A stretch of 64,000 nucleotides of DNA from positions 151,898,511 to 151,962,510 of the forward strand of contig OV884059.1 in NCBI GenBank assembly GCA_930367215.1, in the 5' to 3' direction. The stretch comes from Pollenia angustigena. Its lineage: Eukaryota; Arthropoda; Insecta; Diptera; Polleniidae. How positions within the stretch are numbered: the first letter of the stretch is position 1; each line of letters starts with the position of its first letter. The position numbers and the translations under genes are program-made. A model generated the notes under the pieces. That model made no database searches. It was not told the origin of the DNA and was given only the letters and a program-made list of their open reading frames with translations. Of this stretch, positions 1-11,550 are shown piece by piece.

Positions 1-130
1 ATCAAATTTGGTAAATAAGTTTTAACTGCTCTAAGTACGAATTCTATGGAAATAGTGAGAATCGGTCTATAATTTTACATATTCCCCATTAAAACTTCTT
101 TCCAAATTAGACTCTTTGTTTCCATATACC

Positions 131-450
131 CTCTAATTATATTGGTATTTAGATTAAATTCGCCCCAAAAATATTTTACTGCAAATTAAAGTATTTTCGA
201 ATCAGTTCACATATGCCAAAGTTTTCATCTTAAAATGGAAAACTTTCTTAATGTCTTTATATTAATCAACTATTTAGGGACCGTCCCTTTAATCGCTTTA
301 ACAGAAAAATTTAGTTCTTTTCAAATTAGCAATTTTTGGATTTTTTTTTTGGGGCATATTTTTTTTAACAGTATTCAAGGCATATTTTCAAGTTTTTACT
401 GCATATTTATATATTTTAAGAGCATATTTCTGGTTTCCCTGCTCATAAAT
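131..450 (+). repeat. dispersed repeat, copy 1
   Basis: This stretch is a diverged direct repeat of 8101-8330. Both share the order: a TTGGTATTTA-type start, AAATTCGC, ATTTTACTGCAAATTAAA, GAATCAGTTCACAT, then a run of GGGCATATTT-like phrases ending in TCTGG and TTCCC. It has no coding content. The second copy carries a hAT-like insertion exactly at its left edge, so this copy is close to an uninterrupted version. The family is not recognised. Confidence 0.55.
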
Positions 451-1026
451 GTTCTAAGAAAATATCGAGGGTATTTATTTATTTTATTTTGGATTTTCAA
501 TTATAAGACTATCCACAAGTATTAAAATTGATGAAAACTATTTCCATCTTAAATTAAGGCAAATTCGATGGCATTATTCATGAACAAGAGATCGGTCAAA
601 TCTGTAATTTGTGCAGGTACGAGAAAATACGCTGAGTCCAACTTGCACTAGAAATTTCACGTAACATTTTCCCTTCATTGCTCTAGAAAAAGCTTTTGAC
701 ACTGTCAGATGAACTGAAATATGGAAGGAACTGAAAATAAAATCGTACAGGAACTCTCTTTTAGATATATTCGTTTACAAAATTTTCTTTTTTTCTGCAT
801 TTTCAAAATTATAAATTTTTTAAATAGTCAATATTTTCTTCAAAATTTAACATTTAAGCTTCATTCACATAAGGAAGCAACACTTTCACTGGTGTTCATA
901 CACTCACAATATTCTGTACGTAAAATTAACTGAAATTGTAATATATAATAAATGAATATTCAATTAAAAACCGGTCTACTTATTTTTCATTTATTTTTAA
1001 CGAAAAAGTTCATTTAATTTTTACCA
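451..1026. other. AT-rich intergenic DNA, nothing recognised
   Basis: AT-rich sequence with no codon-like ORF above background, no terminal repeats and no RNA-like folding that I could see. Confidence 0.4.
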
Positions 1027-1120
1027 GGGCTGTGGAGTCGTCAAGAAAAAGTGATAACTCCGACTCTGACTCCATCCGCTGAAATTTTTTAAGTACTACT
1101 CCGACTCCTACTCTAACCTT
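1027..1120. repeat. GAGTCG-rich repeat, left copy
   Basis: A GGCTGTGGAGTCG start is followed by degenerate ACTCCGACTC units. A related block lies at 4276-4372. The two may be the ends of one decayed ~3.3 kb element, but they do not form a clean inverted repeat, so the link is only suggestive. Confidence 0.45.
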
Positions 1121-1545
1121 GATGCTAAATGCATATGTGACTGGTCCTTATTTTACCTTAAAACTTTTTTAATGCAGTACCTTTTAATAGTTAAAAATAG
1201 CAAAAACATGATTCTGTAAAAACTTCAAATCATTATTTTAATTCTAAGATGTGCCTCATTGAGCTTTGATATAGTTATTTACATAAGAGTAAGTGAGATG
1301 CAAAACTCATTCGTTACAATTTATTCGAATTTTGGGAACTTTTTGATTCTGAAGTATTATGCCATTCTTGAATAATAACTCAACATTTTAAAAGTTTAAA
1401 CCAACTGAAAAATAAAAACATAATAGATTTAATTTTGGAACGAACGAGTTTCGCCACGAATTTCCGAAAGAAACGAGTTTTGAAACAATCCATATAGGAT
1501 CGAACTAGTTTTGCAACGCACTATAGTCCACCAGTATCCATGTTC

Positions 1546-2264
1546 TGTAACTTTAGTGAGAACTTCTTGCATCGAAAAGATGTGAAACAAAATATTCCAT
1601 CGTTTCTCGAAAAGTGAGAAAAATGTGTGTCTGTAACCCATGTCGAAAACTATCAAAAGAGATTACGTCGTTACGTTATAAAAGTCATAATATTGCACTC
1701 GAAGCCGATGTGACATTGCATACGTTCAGAACGCCAGTAACACATATCGTTGACGGCGACCAAAATTTACTAAAATTGAACATTTTTCAACGACGGCGGC
1801 GAAAATACAACCGTCGGCTATACCAAATTGTGTAAAGAGCGACTTTAGTGTTTGTTATTTGCAAACGAGCTTTGAAGACATTCGTATATTTTATAAAAAT
1901 GTTAAAAGAAAAATAATACAACAATGAAAAATGTGCCAAGAACAAAATGTTATTATTATTATTCTTTGCATTTTTCGTTTTTAGTTGTTTTTTAGTGTTA
2001 AAATTTTTTCTCGCCCCATTTTTATTCGTGAGTTTATTTGACAGTTCAAAGCGGGAACTTTTCTCACCAAAATCTTACAGACACACTTTTTCTGTAAATT
2101 GGCGAGTAATTTCCTTACGTGACAGCTTGTACTCGCCAAAAATAGTTACAGACACAGTTAAGTGAGAAAAACAGCTGTTTGTTTCAGTTTATTGCATTTT
2201 TGTTTCATTTCACATATTTCAATCGAAAACTTTCTCGACGCGAGAGTTACGGAACATGGGCCCA
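1546..2264. mobile_element. possible decayed non-autonomous DNA element
   Basis: Left arm CCATGTTCTGTAACTTTAGTG (about 1548-1570) is inverted on the right as GAGAGTTACGGAACATGGGC (about 2241-2262). Internal phrases such as GTCTGTAAC and TTTCTCGA also recur in both orientations. No target duplication could be fixed. The stretch to about 2800 holds only short overlapping ORFs on both strands that I do not recognise. Confidence 0.35.
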
Positions 2265-3502
2265 GGAAAATAATCATTGAACTTTAGAATATTTTGAAAG
2301 TTATATTAATTTATTTAGTCAAATATTTCGACCAACTTTGTTGATCATTCACAGGAAAATTAAATACATTTTATTAAAAGATGCGCCTTCTGTTGTTACT
2401 TGTTTAATTTGTATAACACATTTAAAAGAGAAAAGGAAGGTAAAAAATGTATGCCTTGTATTATTTTTGGGAAATAGCAGACCTTTTGTTGTTGGACTTG
2501 GTGCTGTTTGTCTTAAGGGATTGAGCAGTACTAATACCATCATGGAAGGTAAAGAACACCAAGTCCAATTTGATAAGTAAATGTAATTCCGTTCTATAAT
2601 CAATATTATTATTGTTCAAGAAATTATAAAATTGTAAGCCTTTATTTTCGGTCCAATTTTCCCCAAAGCGAGTAGATACAAGTATTCTCAAATCATTTTT
2701 CGTGTTAACCCCTAAATTGATGGAAATTATATCTGGAACAATGTCATGTATTTTTTCGAGTTCCTTTTCCTTTTTTTCTATTATCATTCACTTTGGACGT
2801 TGGAATTTAAAATGTAGTTTACTTAGTGCTTTTACCACTGGAGCTGCAGCTAATTTCTGGTCATATATATGAACATCGCTACAAAAATATTTTTCAATAT
2901 ACGATTTATAAAAAAACAATTATGTCAAAGCGAACTTGTTTACAAATTTTCCATTTCATCAACGATATCTTGGCGCACTGCAAACAATACAGAACCAGTG
3001 AGTTTTGCATAGAAAATGCAAAGAGATATTTTGAAAATGTCTGGTAAGTGGAACGAACAAGTTTTGTTACCAACTGCAATTTTAGATCATATAAAATCAT
3101 AGAAGTGGACATGGTTTGATACAATCTTTACATTAGTCAAATTTAATTGTTATCTCAATTTTTTAAACGAACGAGTTTTGCAACTCACCTACTCATATTT
3201 AAAGTAGACTGGACTTTATTTTTTGACTTCAAAATTGTTAAAGCAGACCATCTTAATTTTTTTTTTTATTTTCTCATCACAATTAACCTTCAAATAAATA
3301 AAAGATATTTATTATTAATCAAAATAACAGACATTTAATTTAAAAGAATAAGGTAGGAAATACAATCTTCTATAAATAAAAAAATAAGTTGCATTGTGTT
3401 AGTAATTAGTGCGTGAAACGATTTTGATACTGCAAATTTCACGTGGAAGGTGACGTCAGTACCAAGGTTTTTCTGTATCAATAGCCTTCAAATGTGTATT
3501 GG

Positions 3503-3796
3503 TGAGTTATAGCCATTTTAGTGAACACTGAATTCATTCCGAAACATGTATTCTTTTGCATGGAAATTTTTCGAATTTGACTTAATATTTTGAAAAACTG
3601 AAATTCAATTAGTTTTTAAATTCTTGCAATTCGATTTTAGTCAAACCATTACTTTAATTTAGCTACTTAGGTATTTTAAATCACATCTTCATGAGTTATA
3701 GCCATTAAAGTGAGCACTGCTTTCATTTCGACATATGTATTTTTTCGTGCTTGAAAATTTTGCAAATTTAAGTTAACATTTTAAGAAACTGAAAGG
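3503..3796 (+). repeat. two diverged direct repeats of ~100 bp
   Basis: A unit starting GAGTTATAGCCATT and ending near GAAACTGAAA occurs at about 3503-3604 and again at about 3692-3796, with the same phrase order (GTGARCACTG, ATGTATT, AAATTT). It is non-coding. Confidence 0.5.
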
Positions 3797-4275
3797 CATA
3801 TTCTGGCAATGCAGCCACTTTGTTAGATGGTGGTCGCACAGCACATTCTGCTTTGAAATTGCCATTAAATTACCAAGTTAATGAAACTCCCACATGTAAC
3901 GTTTCAAAAACATGTGGAACGGCAAAATTATTGAAACGTTCCGAAGTGTGCAGGGGTTCACTAGTAAGTTTATAAAAATGGAATAGCACAATTTTTGTTT
4001 CATGTGTATAATTTTTATTATTTTTCATTATTGACAATTTTGTTGTTTCATAAAATTTTGTTTTAAAAAATTTGTTTAAAATTAAAAAAACAAAACCCCT
4101 GAAGGTCCCTAAAAAAATATCCATTGAAGCAAAGAAATATTGAATTATTAATAAAAGTATTTTGTATAAAAGTCACCTTGAGCTTGAAGATTTATTGTGA
4201 AAAAATAATATCAAAAAGGTCGTAGAAACTAAACTAAATAATTTTTTTTTTTTATTAAATAAATAAAATTTTATA

Positions 4276-4372
4276 AATGTTGGAGTCGGGGTCACGAGTT
4301 TTTGTGGGTACTTCGACTCCGACTCCGGCACAAAAACACCAACTCCGACTCTTCAACTCCGACACCGACTGA
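4276..4372. repeat. GAGTCG-rich repeat, right copy
   Basis: Degenerate ACTCCGACTC units, the partner of the block at 1027-1120. It abuts the TA-flanked element that begins at 4379. Confidence 0.45.
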
Positions 4373-4378
4373 TTTTTA

Positions 4379-5036
4379 CTGTCAAAAATGCAACACCATA
4401 TTCCGTAAAATCAAATAAATATTCAGTTATTTTGAAAAATTTTACTGTCAAAAATTCAACACCATATTCAGTAAAAACAATTAAATATTCAGTTATCTTT
4501 TAAAATTTTACTGTAAAAAAATTGACCCCATATTCTGTAAAAACAATTAAATATTCAGTTATTTTATTAAATTCAGTAATTTTCGTTTACTCCACAAAAG
4601 AGAGGAATTTCTAAAAAAAAAATACCAGACAGACATCTGTCCGCTTGTTTTTCTTATAAGCGAGAGAGGGATAATATTATTATTTACTTACCCTGTTACA
4701 CACGTTTGTTTTACTGACCACGTTGTTTACAGAAGAACTCTCAATTATAAGACAACAGCAGCAAGACCGATATGGCTTAGCAATTATTTTACTTTTAAAA
4801 TTTGATGTATTTAACTAAATTATTTTAACAAATAGAAAATGGGAATTGCTTACACAAACAAGCAATTCATTTTTTCTAGATAAGTAAAAATTAATTTTTG
4901 GTAGTTAAATTATATAAAATAACTGAATATTTAATTGTTTGTACTGAATATGGTGTTGGATTTTCGACAGTAAAATTTTATAAAATAACTGAATATTCAT
5001 TTGTTTTTACGGAATTCGCGGTTGAATTTTTGACAG
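4379..5036. mobile_element. TA-flanked MITE with tandem repeats in its ends
   Basis: The ends read CTGTCAAAAAT and its inverse ATTTTTGACAG, each flanked by TA, as in Tc1/mariner-type insertions. Each end is a tandem array of a ~65 bp unit (CTGTCAAAAATTCAACACCATATT..AATATTCAGTTATTTT), with three units on the left and two on the right. The middle (about 4650-4850) is a core shared with the elements at 42910-43627, 19800-19980 and 17860-17970. It has no ORF, so it would be moved by an enzyme encoded elsewhere. Confidence 0.7.
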
Positions 5037-6714
5037 TAAAAATTAAATGAACTCTTCGTTGCTTTAAATTACATTTTTATTTAAGTTTTCATAAAGAAGA
5101 ATTTTACTCAACCAACGGACAATATTAACTGCAACTGAAAATCCGTATAAATATGCACTTAGTTTTTTAATAACTGTTAGAATCAGTTAAAAATAAATTT
5201 GCTTAGAATTTTAAATGTTTATTTATTTAAAAATGACTGCACGGAATATTTCTTAAATAAGCTACAGTCCGTTACTGTACTAATATTGTGAGTGTAACAG
5301 AACGACAATTTTTTCGCAACCACACACAGTTAAAATAAAGAAACCGTTTGCCCAGAACAATATTACGTATTTATCATTATTTGTTTGAACATTTTACTAA
5401 AATTTTAATTCAGAACTAAATAAAATTATTAAAAAAGTCTTAAACAATTGCATACAAATTGTTGCTGCAGTAGAAATTAACTCAACTGTTTAAAAAAACT
5501 TTAGTTTCAATTTTGTTTGAAAAGTGAAAGGAAAATATATGAAATACTTTTGGAAGGAATAAGTCAGAAGAAAAAACGAAATTGTAGCTCCGATTGTGAA
5601 CAAGGCTTTAAATTCTCGGGAAATTCAAAATTTGTATTTGCTTTTCCGGGAAGTGAAAAAGTCCGGAAATAAAAACCCTTTTTTTTAAACACACAGTAAG
5701 CAAAACGCAAATAGCATAAAGGATATACCGTAAAAGGGATGAGGTGTGAAAAAAATACAAGCACATCATCAATGAATGTTGGTATTTGCAAAAATGAAGC
5801 AAACGAAACGACAAAAACTAAAAACACTATCAAACATCAGCATAAAAAAAAAATAAATGCAGGATCTCTTACACCGATAGGAATTACTAGGAATCTACAA
5901 AGTCATTTACACAACACACAACAATCAACCCACGAACCAAAGGTTGCAAGTAAAACAAGGTAACGGTAACACACATAGACGCGCTTATACAAATAAACAG
6001 CCACAACAAGGACTACAGCAACCATGTGTGAGGGTATGTGTGTGTGTCATTCATTTACCGCTTGGCTTTCGTTCGTTTGTTGAAGTGGTTTTCATTAACA
6101 TGCGAGGATGAGTTCCATCTTTTATAAAGCCAATTTTTTAGAGGATTTTTTTTGATCGCTTTTGTTGTGTGTTTTTGTAAAAGCAAAATTTTACTTTTCT
6201 TATATTTTTCCTATGTTTTTTCCTTTCTACAGTCTAAAGTTAGAAATTGAGCATTTTAAATTCCCCAAAAACAAAAAAATTTGTTTTGCCATATTCTCCT
6301 GATATTTACTTGGTCATATATCATGGTAACCACAATCGTTAATTTCGCTTATATTCATTTCTTTTTGTCACTTTTTGCTTTTATTGGCTCACATTTCCCT
6401 TTTTCGGTGCATAAGTAGTAGTATAAACACTGATTTGGCGTACATCCCTTTATGTTTGTCGCTCAGAATTTTGCCAGCATCCGGGACATTCCTGCTCTTA
6501 GGAAAAATATAAACATAATTTTATAATTGAAGATTTTTAAGGGAAGATATTTTTGTAAAATGTGATGGCTATCTTCAGCTTTAAAATGTCAATATCAACA
6601 AGTGTGAAATGTGCAAGTCGTGATATTGTAAAATTTGCTTTCGATTTTTTTTTCCTATTTAAATGTTTGTTTTAAGTGGAATATTTGTCGTTGTTTTATT
6701 GATGTAAGCGATTT
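5037..6714. other. AT-rich intergenic DNA
   Basis: No gene, terminal repeat or RNA recognised. There is a short GT run near 6035. The small ORFs here overlap on opposite strands and have no recognisable motif. Confidence 0.4.
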
Positions 6715-6737
6715 GGGGGGGGGGGGGGGGGGGGGGG
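6715..6737 (+). repeat. homopolymer run of 23 G
   Basis: An uninterrupted G tract in otherwise very AT-rich DNA. It could form a G-quadruplex, or its length could be an assembly estimate. Confidence 0.9.
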
Positions 6738-7042
6738 AGAATATAAGAAATCAAAAAAAAGAAGTTCTACATACAACTAACGGCCACGCTAATGTATACA
6801 CAACGTGTTGCTTCAATTTCGCCATCTACATTTAAAATTTTTACTCTTAAATTGTAAGATAAGCCTGCATGTCATTAAATATAAATGTTATTTTAAACTT
6901 CAAAAGATTATGTTATTCGTGCTTAATTCCCAGTTTTTATTATTGATAAAAACACTTGAAATTTATTGTTGATGGGATAAGCTATTCCTATGCGCATTTC
7001 ACTGGTTGCTTAGGCCAGATCATCAGGAAACTTCATCCATAC

Positions 7043-7271
7043 AGATTTTAGAAAAACTAAAGATATTAAACCAAATAAAACTGTTAAACGTATAAGACTT
7101 ATATATATTTCAACTAATTGTAGTGGGTAATGTAAGATGAGATAAACCCACTGTTTATTGTTGATGTGTTTTGTTTAAACTTTGATATTGTTACAGGTAG
7201 AACTGTTGCTTATAAGTCTTAAACGTTTAACAGTTTTATTTGGTTTTATATCTTTAGTTTTTCTGAAATCT
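7043..7271. repeat. foldback repeat, ~57 bp arms
   Basis: Left arm starts AGATTTTAGAAAAACTAAAG and is repeated inverted at about 7214-7271 with roughly four mismatches. The two arms enclose a ~115 bp loop. It is probably a small foldback MITE. The target duplication was not determined. Confidence 0.65.
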
Positions 7272-7591
7272 TTAAATGCCATACTTTAACATAAAATCGC
7301 TACAAACAGTAAATAGTAAAAACGCTATTAATGTACGTTTATGAATATAAATTTTTAAAGGAGGTTTATAAGACAAAAAGCGTTTGGTAGTATTATATAC
7401 TATAAGCTTAAAATAGGAACTTTTTATGAATGCGGCTGTTAAATTTTATATATAAGCAAAAATTAAAAAGCAAATGATATGCGTTTTTGGCGATGTATGT
7501 TATACACAGAAATCATTTAGTATATCGACCGACCCAGAATCACTTTTTAAAGTGATCTTAAAACGTCCGTCCGTCCGTCTAGCCATCTAAT

Positions 7592-8100
7592 CAAGGCGAA
7601 TTTAAAAAGGTAAGTGCAATCCTACAACTACAAAAAGCCATACATATATATTTTGTTTTTGCAATTTAATTGCTTGTTGTCAAAAATACCAACACCAACG
7701 CATTTTTGTATAAAATTAAAATTTTCACTTTTTTTATAAAAGGAATTAATAGTTTCAATTTAATATTTATATACGTTTCATTATAAAAATATTTTTCACA
7801 CTTGCAGTCCAATTTTTCATTAAGATTAAAATGCCAATACTTAAGATTCAAATATGTTTTTAGTTTGTTTTTAGTTAATTCACCTCTTTGATTATTCTGT
7901 TAAACCTTGTGTATTATTTAAAGAAATTACTATAGAAAATATGTAAAGAGTAATCGATATTCAAATAAATACGTTTTATTTCGTTCAGGAGAACATAAAC
8001 AAACGTATTTTTTGATGTTTGTGAAATATATTTTGAATTCGCCATGGAGACAGCTGATTTACGGCTGACGAGTTGCACTTACCTTTTTAAATTATCCTTG
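7592..8100. mobile_element. hAT-like MITE, copy 1, with perfect 8 bp TSD
   Basis: Terminal inverted repeats CAAGGCGAATTTAAAAAGGT and its imperfect inverse at the right end. It is flanked on both sides by CATCTAAT (7584-7591 and 8101-8108), the 8 bp duplication typical of hAT-type transposition. It sits at the left edge of the dispersed repeat at 8101-8330. A second copy of the family lies at 18478-18802. There is no transposase ORF. Confidence 0.8.
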
Positions 8101-8330
8101 CATCTAATTCAGTTGGTATTTAAATTAAATTCGCATCAAAATTATTTTACTGCAAATTAAATCAGTTCGAATCAGTTCACATTTGCCCAAAGCTTTCATC
8201 TATAAATAGTTTTTACTTCCTTTTATATGTTAACATTAGTTTTTTAGGGCATATTTTTAAGTTTTTACCGCATATTAAATGCGTATAAAGCGGGGTTTTA
8301 GGGCATTTTTCTGGCTTCCCAGTTTATTAC
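8101..8330 (+). repeat. dispersed repeat, copy 2
   Basis: Direct repeat of 131-450. It starts with the right target-duplication copy of the hAT-like element and is otherwise collinear with the first copy, minus some internal bases. Confidence 0.55.
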
Positions 8331-8934
8331 CATTATTTTTATAATATTTTTAACCATTTCCACTCAAACTAAAACCACCATGCCAGGTCAAAATTCATGG
8401 TGTCAACCAGTGTGAATGGCAATTTTTATTAAAAACCAAGAGCAAGGAAAAAAAATTATAACTAAAATTTAATAATTTGCTTTTTTCTCATTTTATTATT
8501 ATTATTTGGTAAAAAGAAATTTGTTAATTTTCATAAAAAGTTTACTCAAAGTGAATGGAAAATGTACAATAAGTTGATAAACATATTCCATTTTTAACTT
8601 TTAACAATACTACAAAGTAACGATACAACATATTTGAATCGGAAATTAATAATGCCCATCGACATAGTTGATCTGCCTTATTTTTTTAAGCCAAGAAAGA
8701 TACGCTTATTTTAAAGATAAGCTTATTTTAGTAAAAGCGTTTTACATTGACCGAAGCAAATAGTAGTCGGACAGAGCAAGATCACTATTTTCTAATTATT
8801 TTTAAAATTGGTCTTGCTAAATGTGGCCGAGTGTTGCCATCATTCAGAATTACGGCTTAATGTCTGGTCGTATATTCCAGGCACTTTTATGCCAATGAAA
8901 ATATTAATTTAATAAAAGTTCATATGAGGGGCTT

Positions 8935-9182
8935 AAAGTACAAGGGGTTCAAGTGTCTTATGTTAAATAATGAGATAAGAGCGGTTGTTTCGCTTGTGCT
9001 CTAAGCGAAGCAGGTATTTTAATGTCAAGTGCTTGAATTGTTCACCATATCTAGCGTCCGGATGAGAATCCTACATTCAACTCTTGTGCTCTGAACAACT
9101 TCTGCGAACTTCACCTATAATTCCATACGTAAACTAAATTTTAGAAAAGGGCACTAAAACCCCTTGTGCTTTTAGCCCCTCA
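8935..9182. mobile_element. TA-flanked MITE, 248 bp
   Basis: Left end TGAGGGGCTTAAAGTACAAG; right end is its inverse CTTGTGCTTTTAGCCCCTCA. Both are flanked by TA. The arms match over about 26 bp with few mismatches. It is non-coding. Confidence 0.65.
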
Positions 9183-9399
9183 TATGCATTAGCTTGTTTG
9201 TAGAATACACCATAGATCGACACCTACCATATATTTGCCTAATACAAGGCCGCATTTGCCATGTCTGAGTTTGGTTTCCCTGCAAAAATAACACTGATTT
9301 TCAGGATGACCTTAACTGATACGAGATCCTCAGTTAAAATAGGGAGGAACCTCTCCCAGCCATTCATTAACAAACGAGGTTTTAGCCAAAGGGATATAC

Positions 9400-11550
9400 T
9401 CTCGAGTGAAAAAGGTGATACGAGACGCAGATGTGAATAGAACTGACACTCTAAACACAAAGCAACATGTGCTGCTCGATTATGCCGCCGATACCGACAT
9501 CATATGTCGAACATTACGAGCCGTAACTGCAACCTTTGAAAAAGTCGAAAAGAAATCTACTAAAGTGGGTCTGTCAGTATATATACATATATTGGTTCCA
9601 GTGGTTCCTATAAGGAGCATAGGGCGATAAAACCAAATGTATGGTATCTACCACCAAGGCTTTCAGCAAACTCGGGCGAACAGTGGAAGTTGAAAAACAC
9701 AACATTGATTTAGTCAATGATTTTATCAACTTCTGCACCACCAAAAACAAAACAAAGAACATCAGTGTAATGATAAATTGAATAGCAATTCTGCCTAATA
9801 GAGGCTACTTCGGACTAAGCCAGCAATTTAAGAACAAATCCACCTCTCGACAGACAAAAGTCATCCTCTACAAGGCATTGATACTACATGTACCATTATA
9901 TGGTTCTTAGTATGGGTACTTGCGAAAGCATATGAAGTAGTGCTTGGAGTATTCGAGAGAAAAATTGTTTGTTTAATCTATCGATCAATCCGCGAAAATA
10001 TCTGTGTCGTATGAACGTAGTTCAACGTATTAAATTGCAGCGATTACGTTGGCTACACGCAGAGAAAAAATATGGTTGGGCATTGTTAGGGCAACAACAC
10101 TATGTTTAATGTAACAATATATTGTTGTCGTACACAAATAATTGTTATTTTTATTAAATATCAACAATATTATAGTTACTGTTAACATATCAATGTTTAT
10201 CGCAATTATAAATTTGTGTATTGTTGACCGAAAAATTATTATTTTTCTAACAACTTAATTTTGATAACTTTCTAAACATATTATATTATTCACAATCATA
10301 TCATGATATTTAATAGCCATAACTTGATAACTTTCTATACATTAATCATATTGTGTTTAAGATGCAATCAAACTATTTTTACTCTAATAATATTATGCTA
10401 GCGCCATTTGTAAAATAATTTTGAATCAGTTGTGTCGTTTATTTTATATGTGAGCGGTTAAACAATTTAAAGATAAATTCCCATAAAAAAATAAGTTTAA
10501 AGAAATTAAAAAAAATTAAAATATTAGCGGAATTATTCGGTATTAGTGATGTAATAGGGCAAATGCAAAATATCGTAGTTTTTTTTTGTAAAATCCAACA
10601 ACAAAACACACAGAGTTATAGTCATATCTTATAAAAGTGTTACGACATTTCTGTGGTTTTAATGGGCAACGGCGTATGTCTTAAAAATATGTTCCAGGAA
10701 AGCCGAAAACCATTCAAGATCAAATGGGCTGGGTATTGCACTTTTTAAACTTTGTCATTACGTTAAAAAATCGGAATTGATCCATCTTTTTTCAAAAATT
10801 TTATGAAACGTGTAAAGAGCGGCAATATGGCATCAACATCTCAAAATCGGAAAAAATTGACATACGCGGTTGCCCATGAAAACCACAGATCTTGCATTTG
10901 CTCTTTTGCAAGTCTTATATTGAACTCTGCTATTTGATTTACATTAAGAAACATTGTAAAAAGCCACAAAATAAAAAATCGATACAAAAAAATTTTAAAT
11001 TATTTTGTATTTTTATGACAGTTATGAAAGGGGCTGTATCGTAATATGGTTGCTTCTAAATTATTACTTCTTAGCTTATTATGATTAACATGACAATAAT
11101 ATGATAAGTTCTTAACCTTTTATGATTAGCATGACAATAACTTGATAACTTCTTAACTAAGTATGATTAACAGAATAATAATATGATTAAGGGAAAAATG
11201 TTATGTTGTAATATTACGAGTATATTTAGTCTTAATATGATTCAATAATAATCTTAATATCGTGACTACAATCATGAATCTTATCATAATATGTTGCTCT
11301 TAGAATATGTTTACCACAACCATGTTTTTTCTTTGCGTGTAGGTCATGCTGTGAAAATGTTTGAATACGAGCCTAGTGTGGGTTCACGCAAAAGGCGAAG
11401 ACCAAAACTCCGGTGGAAAGATCAGGTGGAGAAAGACATTTATAAACTTTGTATCACAATTTGGAGAAGAAGCGCAGAAACAATGCTCTGTACTAGCCGA
11501 TTAAATAAGTCATGTGCTGTGTTATATGAAAAACACTCTAAAAACTGAGT
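9400..11550 (+). pseudogene. LINE reverse transcriptase fragment, split by an insertion
   Basis: The translation at about 9470-9630 contains LLDYAADTDIICRTL, a decayed form of the RT catalytic box (Y-A-D-D-x-x), followed by the usual connection and thumb-like text and an LYGS-W phrase near 9895. Stops and frameshifts break it. The reading resumes at 11342 with a GHxxxM...RGRPxLRW-type C-terminal phrase (GHAVKM, RPKLRWKDQVEKD). The break at 10056-11339 is a DNA element; removing it restores the W-L-G-H order. A non-LTR retrotransposon is clear, the clade is not. It is dead. Confidence 0.7.
10056..11339. mobile_element. TA-flanked non-autonomous element inside the LINE fragment
   Basis: Ends CACGCAGAGAAAAAATATGG and, inverted at the right, CACGCAAAGAAAAAACATGG. 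It is flanked by TA at 10054-10055 and 11340-11341. The 1,284 bp body is AT-rich with several ATGATTAACATGACAATAA-like tandem phrases near 11080-11180 and no transposase. The host reading frame is continuous across the empty site, which fixes both boundaries. Confidence 0.8.

Noticed and set aside
2461..2787. 108-codon - strand ORF in the left flank
   Set aside because: Long for the region, but two other frames are equally open over the same bases and no motif could be recognised.
1027..4372. One 3.3 kb transposon bounded by the two GAGTCG blocks
   Set aside because: The blocks are degenerate simple-sequence-like repeats that do not pair as clean inverted ends, and no target duplication was found.
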